Of a stretch of DNA of 7,265 bases, positions 6,132-7,265 are shown piece after piece (the first letter of the stretch is position 1; the number at the start of each line of letters is the position of its first letter). The position numbers were made by a program, and so were the translations under genes. The notes under the pieces are model-generated. The model saw only the letters and a list, made by a program, of their open reading frames with translations. It did not search any database and was not told where the DNA came from. This stretch comes from JALYXS01 sp051003795 (GTDB lineage Bacteria > Acidobacteriota > Terriglobia > Bryobacterales > Bryobacteraceae), in assembly GCA_051003795.1 (NCBI GenBank), contig JBPCKZ010000208.1:1-7265 (forward strand), in the 5' to 3' direction.

Positions 6132-6160
6132 TTGCCACTTCTCCCGGCCTGCGTCATATT
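6132..6160 (+). promoter_or_regulatory. Candidate sigma-70-type promoter for the PRC/MgtE_N gene
   Basis: TTGCCA (6132-6137, 5/6 to the -35 consensus) and CATATT (6155-6160, 4/6 to the -10) are separated by exactly 17 bp. The predicted start near 6167 gives a leader of about 20 nt before ATG 6187. Only a weak purine-rich ribosome site (AGGCG, starting at 6176) is seen. Nothing else stands out between 6061 and 6131. Confidence 0.5.
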
Positions 6161-6186
6161 GAACTCAGGCATGACAGGCGACGGCC

Positions 6187-7265
6187 ATGGCGGAACAGCT
6201 TCTCTACTTCACGGAACTGCTCGGGCTTCCGGTGCACGACCTGAAAGGCCGCCGCATCGGGCGCGTGAAGGACGCGGCACTCGTTCCGTTAATTGACCCG
6301 TCGCTGGTCGACAGGTTTCTGGTCGGCGGCGGCATGACGTGGCTTTCGGTGCGGTACGACCAGATCGCCACCATCTCCCTCGACGGCATTCAGCTTAGCG
6401 ATGAGAAGCTGTTTCCGTACCACTCCGATGAGTACATGCTGCGCATCGGCCGCGATCTTCTCGATCAGCAGATCATCGACGTGAACGGGCGCAAGGTGGT
6501 CCGCGTCACCGACGTCAGCCTCGCGCTGCGGCACAACGGGCGGGACACGCTGTCGGTGCTCGAAGTAGACGTGGGCGTGCGTAGCATTCTGCGACGGCTG
6601 CTTCAGGGAATCGTTCCCCCGCGCTGGATCCGGCGGGCGCAGCGGGGTATCGCGCCCAATTCCATTTCGTGGGAATTTTGCAATATCGTCGAACCCGATC
6701 CGCGGCGCCGGCTGCGCCTGAATATCTCGAACGACAAGCTGGAGCGGATGCACCCCGCGGATCTGGCCGATATCGTCGAAGAGCTTGGCCCGGCCGAGCG
6801 CGAATCGATCTTCGAAACCATCGATAGCGAAGTGGCCGCCGAAGCGCTGTCGGAAGTCGACCCGAAAACGCAGGCCAGCATTTTGGAATCGCTCGAACCC
6901 GAGGTTGCCGCCGGAATTGTCGAGGAGATGTCGCCGGACGAAGCCGCCGACGCACTGGCCGAGCTCGAAACCGAGACCTCCGAGGACATTCTGGATGAGA
7001 TGAAAACGGACGAGGAATCGGACGTGCGCGAACTGCTCGAATTTCCCGAAGACACCGCCGGTGGCATGATGAACACCGAATACGTGGCGCTGCCGGACGA
7101 TGCCACCGTCGAATCGGCGATCGAATCGTTGCGCGGGCAAGAGGATCTGCTGGAAGCGTTGAACGTTATTTTTCTGATCGACGCGGAGGGGCGGCTTACC
7201 GGCACGGTGCCGCTGGCGCGTCTTTTCCGCGTGGACAACGCCACCCCGCTGCGCCAACTCTCGCC
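6187..7265 (+). CDS. PRC-barrel / MgtE_N / CBS domain protein (partial, C-terminus off the right edge)
   Basis: The frame from ATG 6187 stays open for 359 residues to the edge. Residues about 8-75 look like a PRC-barrel (LLGLPVHDLKGRRIGRVKDA), and a second PRC-like module follows at about 86-130 (LLDQQIIDVNGRKVVRVTDV). Residues about 186-290 match the acidic helical MgtE_N superhelix (HPADLADIVEELGPAERESI, then repeated Leu/Glu helices). The MgtE-type junction TAGGMM (290-295) leads into a first CBS domain (about 296-350). In MgtE magnesium channels MgtE_N and CBS form the cytosolic Mg-sensing gate ahead of a membrane domain. I recall free-standing PRC/MgtE_N/CBS proteins in acidobacteria, often near NRAMP-type metal transporters, so a regulatory role in divalent-metal transport is plausible. 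Whether a membrane domain follows cannot be seen. No signal peptide is present; it should be cytosolic at least in this part. Confidence 0.88.
   Translation, partial: MAEQLLYFTELLGLPVHDLKGRRIGRVKDAALVPLIDPSLVDRFLVGGGMTWLSVRYDQIATISLDGIQLSDEKLFPYHSDEYMLRIGRDLLDQQIIDVNGRKVVRVTDVSLALRHNGRDTLSVLEVDVGVRSILRRLLQGIVPPRWIRRAQRGIAPNSISWEFCNIVEPDPRRRLRLNISNDKLERMHPADLADIVEELGPAERESIFETIDSEVAAEALSEVDPKTQASILESLEPEVAAGIVEEMSPDEAADALAELETETSEDILDEMKTDEESDVRELLEFPEDTAGGMMNTEYVALPDDATVESAIESLRGQEDLLEALNVIFLIDAEGRLTGTVPLARLFRVDNATPLRQLS

Noticed and set aside
6289..7257. 322-codon minus-strand frame at the right end
   Set aside because: It is antisense to the plus-strand frame that reads clear PRC, MgtE_N and CBS motifs; its own composition is His/Arg/Gln-rich without recognisable domains.

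Overview
The window is GC-rich DNA with typical bacterial gene packing. The gene content suggests an Acidobacteriota-type soil bacterium, perhaps near Solibacter/Bryobacter. Three things point that way: an exported Tat-type sugar-acid dehydratase beside an exported amidohydrolase-type lactonase, a Ser/Thr kinase carrying PEGA repeats, and a soluble PRC-barrel/MgtE_N/CBS protein. This placement is inferred from gene style; no rRNA or other phylogenetic marker is present.

Layout. (1) 1-942, minus strand: the N-terminal 314 residues of a multi-pass GT-C-type glycosyltransferase that starts at GTG and runs off the left edge. (2) 999-3726, plus strand: a tight three-gene operon encoding a secreted PEGA-like protein, a secreted or lipoprotein-like protein of unknown function, and a transmembrane Ser/Thr kinase with two extracytoplasmic PEGA domains. 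The first two genes overlap by 4 bp and the kinase follows 8 bp later. (3) 3716-4956, minus strand: an enolase-superfamily dehydratase resembling rhamnonate dehydratase. It is convergent with the kinase, overlaps it by 11 bp, and is broken by an apparent one-base deletion at its catalytic His-Gly motif. (4) 5001-5882, plus strand: a divergently transcribed amidohydrolase-family lactonase, only 44 bp from the dehydratase start and possibly read from a leaderless mRNA. (5) 5883-6186: a 304-bp gap that is not empty. Its minus strand carries a compact, highly structured candidate small RNA of about 98 nt, with its own promoter and a strong intrinsic terminator. The terminator loop displays an anti-Shine-Dalgarno sequence. 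(6) 6187 to the right edge, plus strand: the first 359 residues of a PRC-barrel/MgtE_N/CBS protein.

How the parts may work together. The dehydratase and lactonase fit consecutive steps of a non-phosphorylative deoxy-sugar (rhamnose/fucose-type) oxidation route: the lactonase opens a sugar lactone and the dehydratase converts the aldonate to a 2-keto-3-deoxy acid. The kinase operon looks like a membrane signalling unit in which PEGA domains occur both in the kinase sensor region and in a separate secreted partner. The best candidate for something undescribed is the minus-strand RNA at 5900-5997. Its promoter, predicted start site, closing stem, internal hairpin and terminator fit together with no slack.
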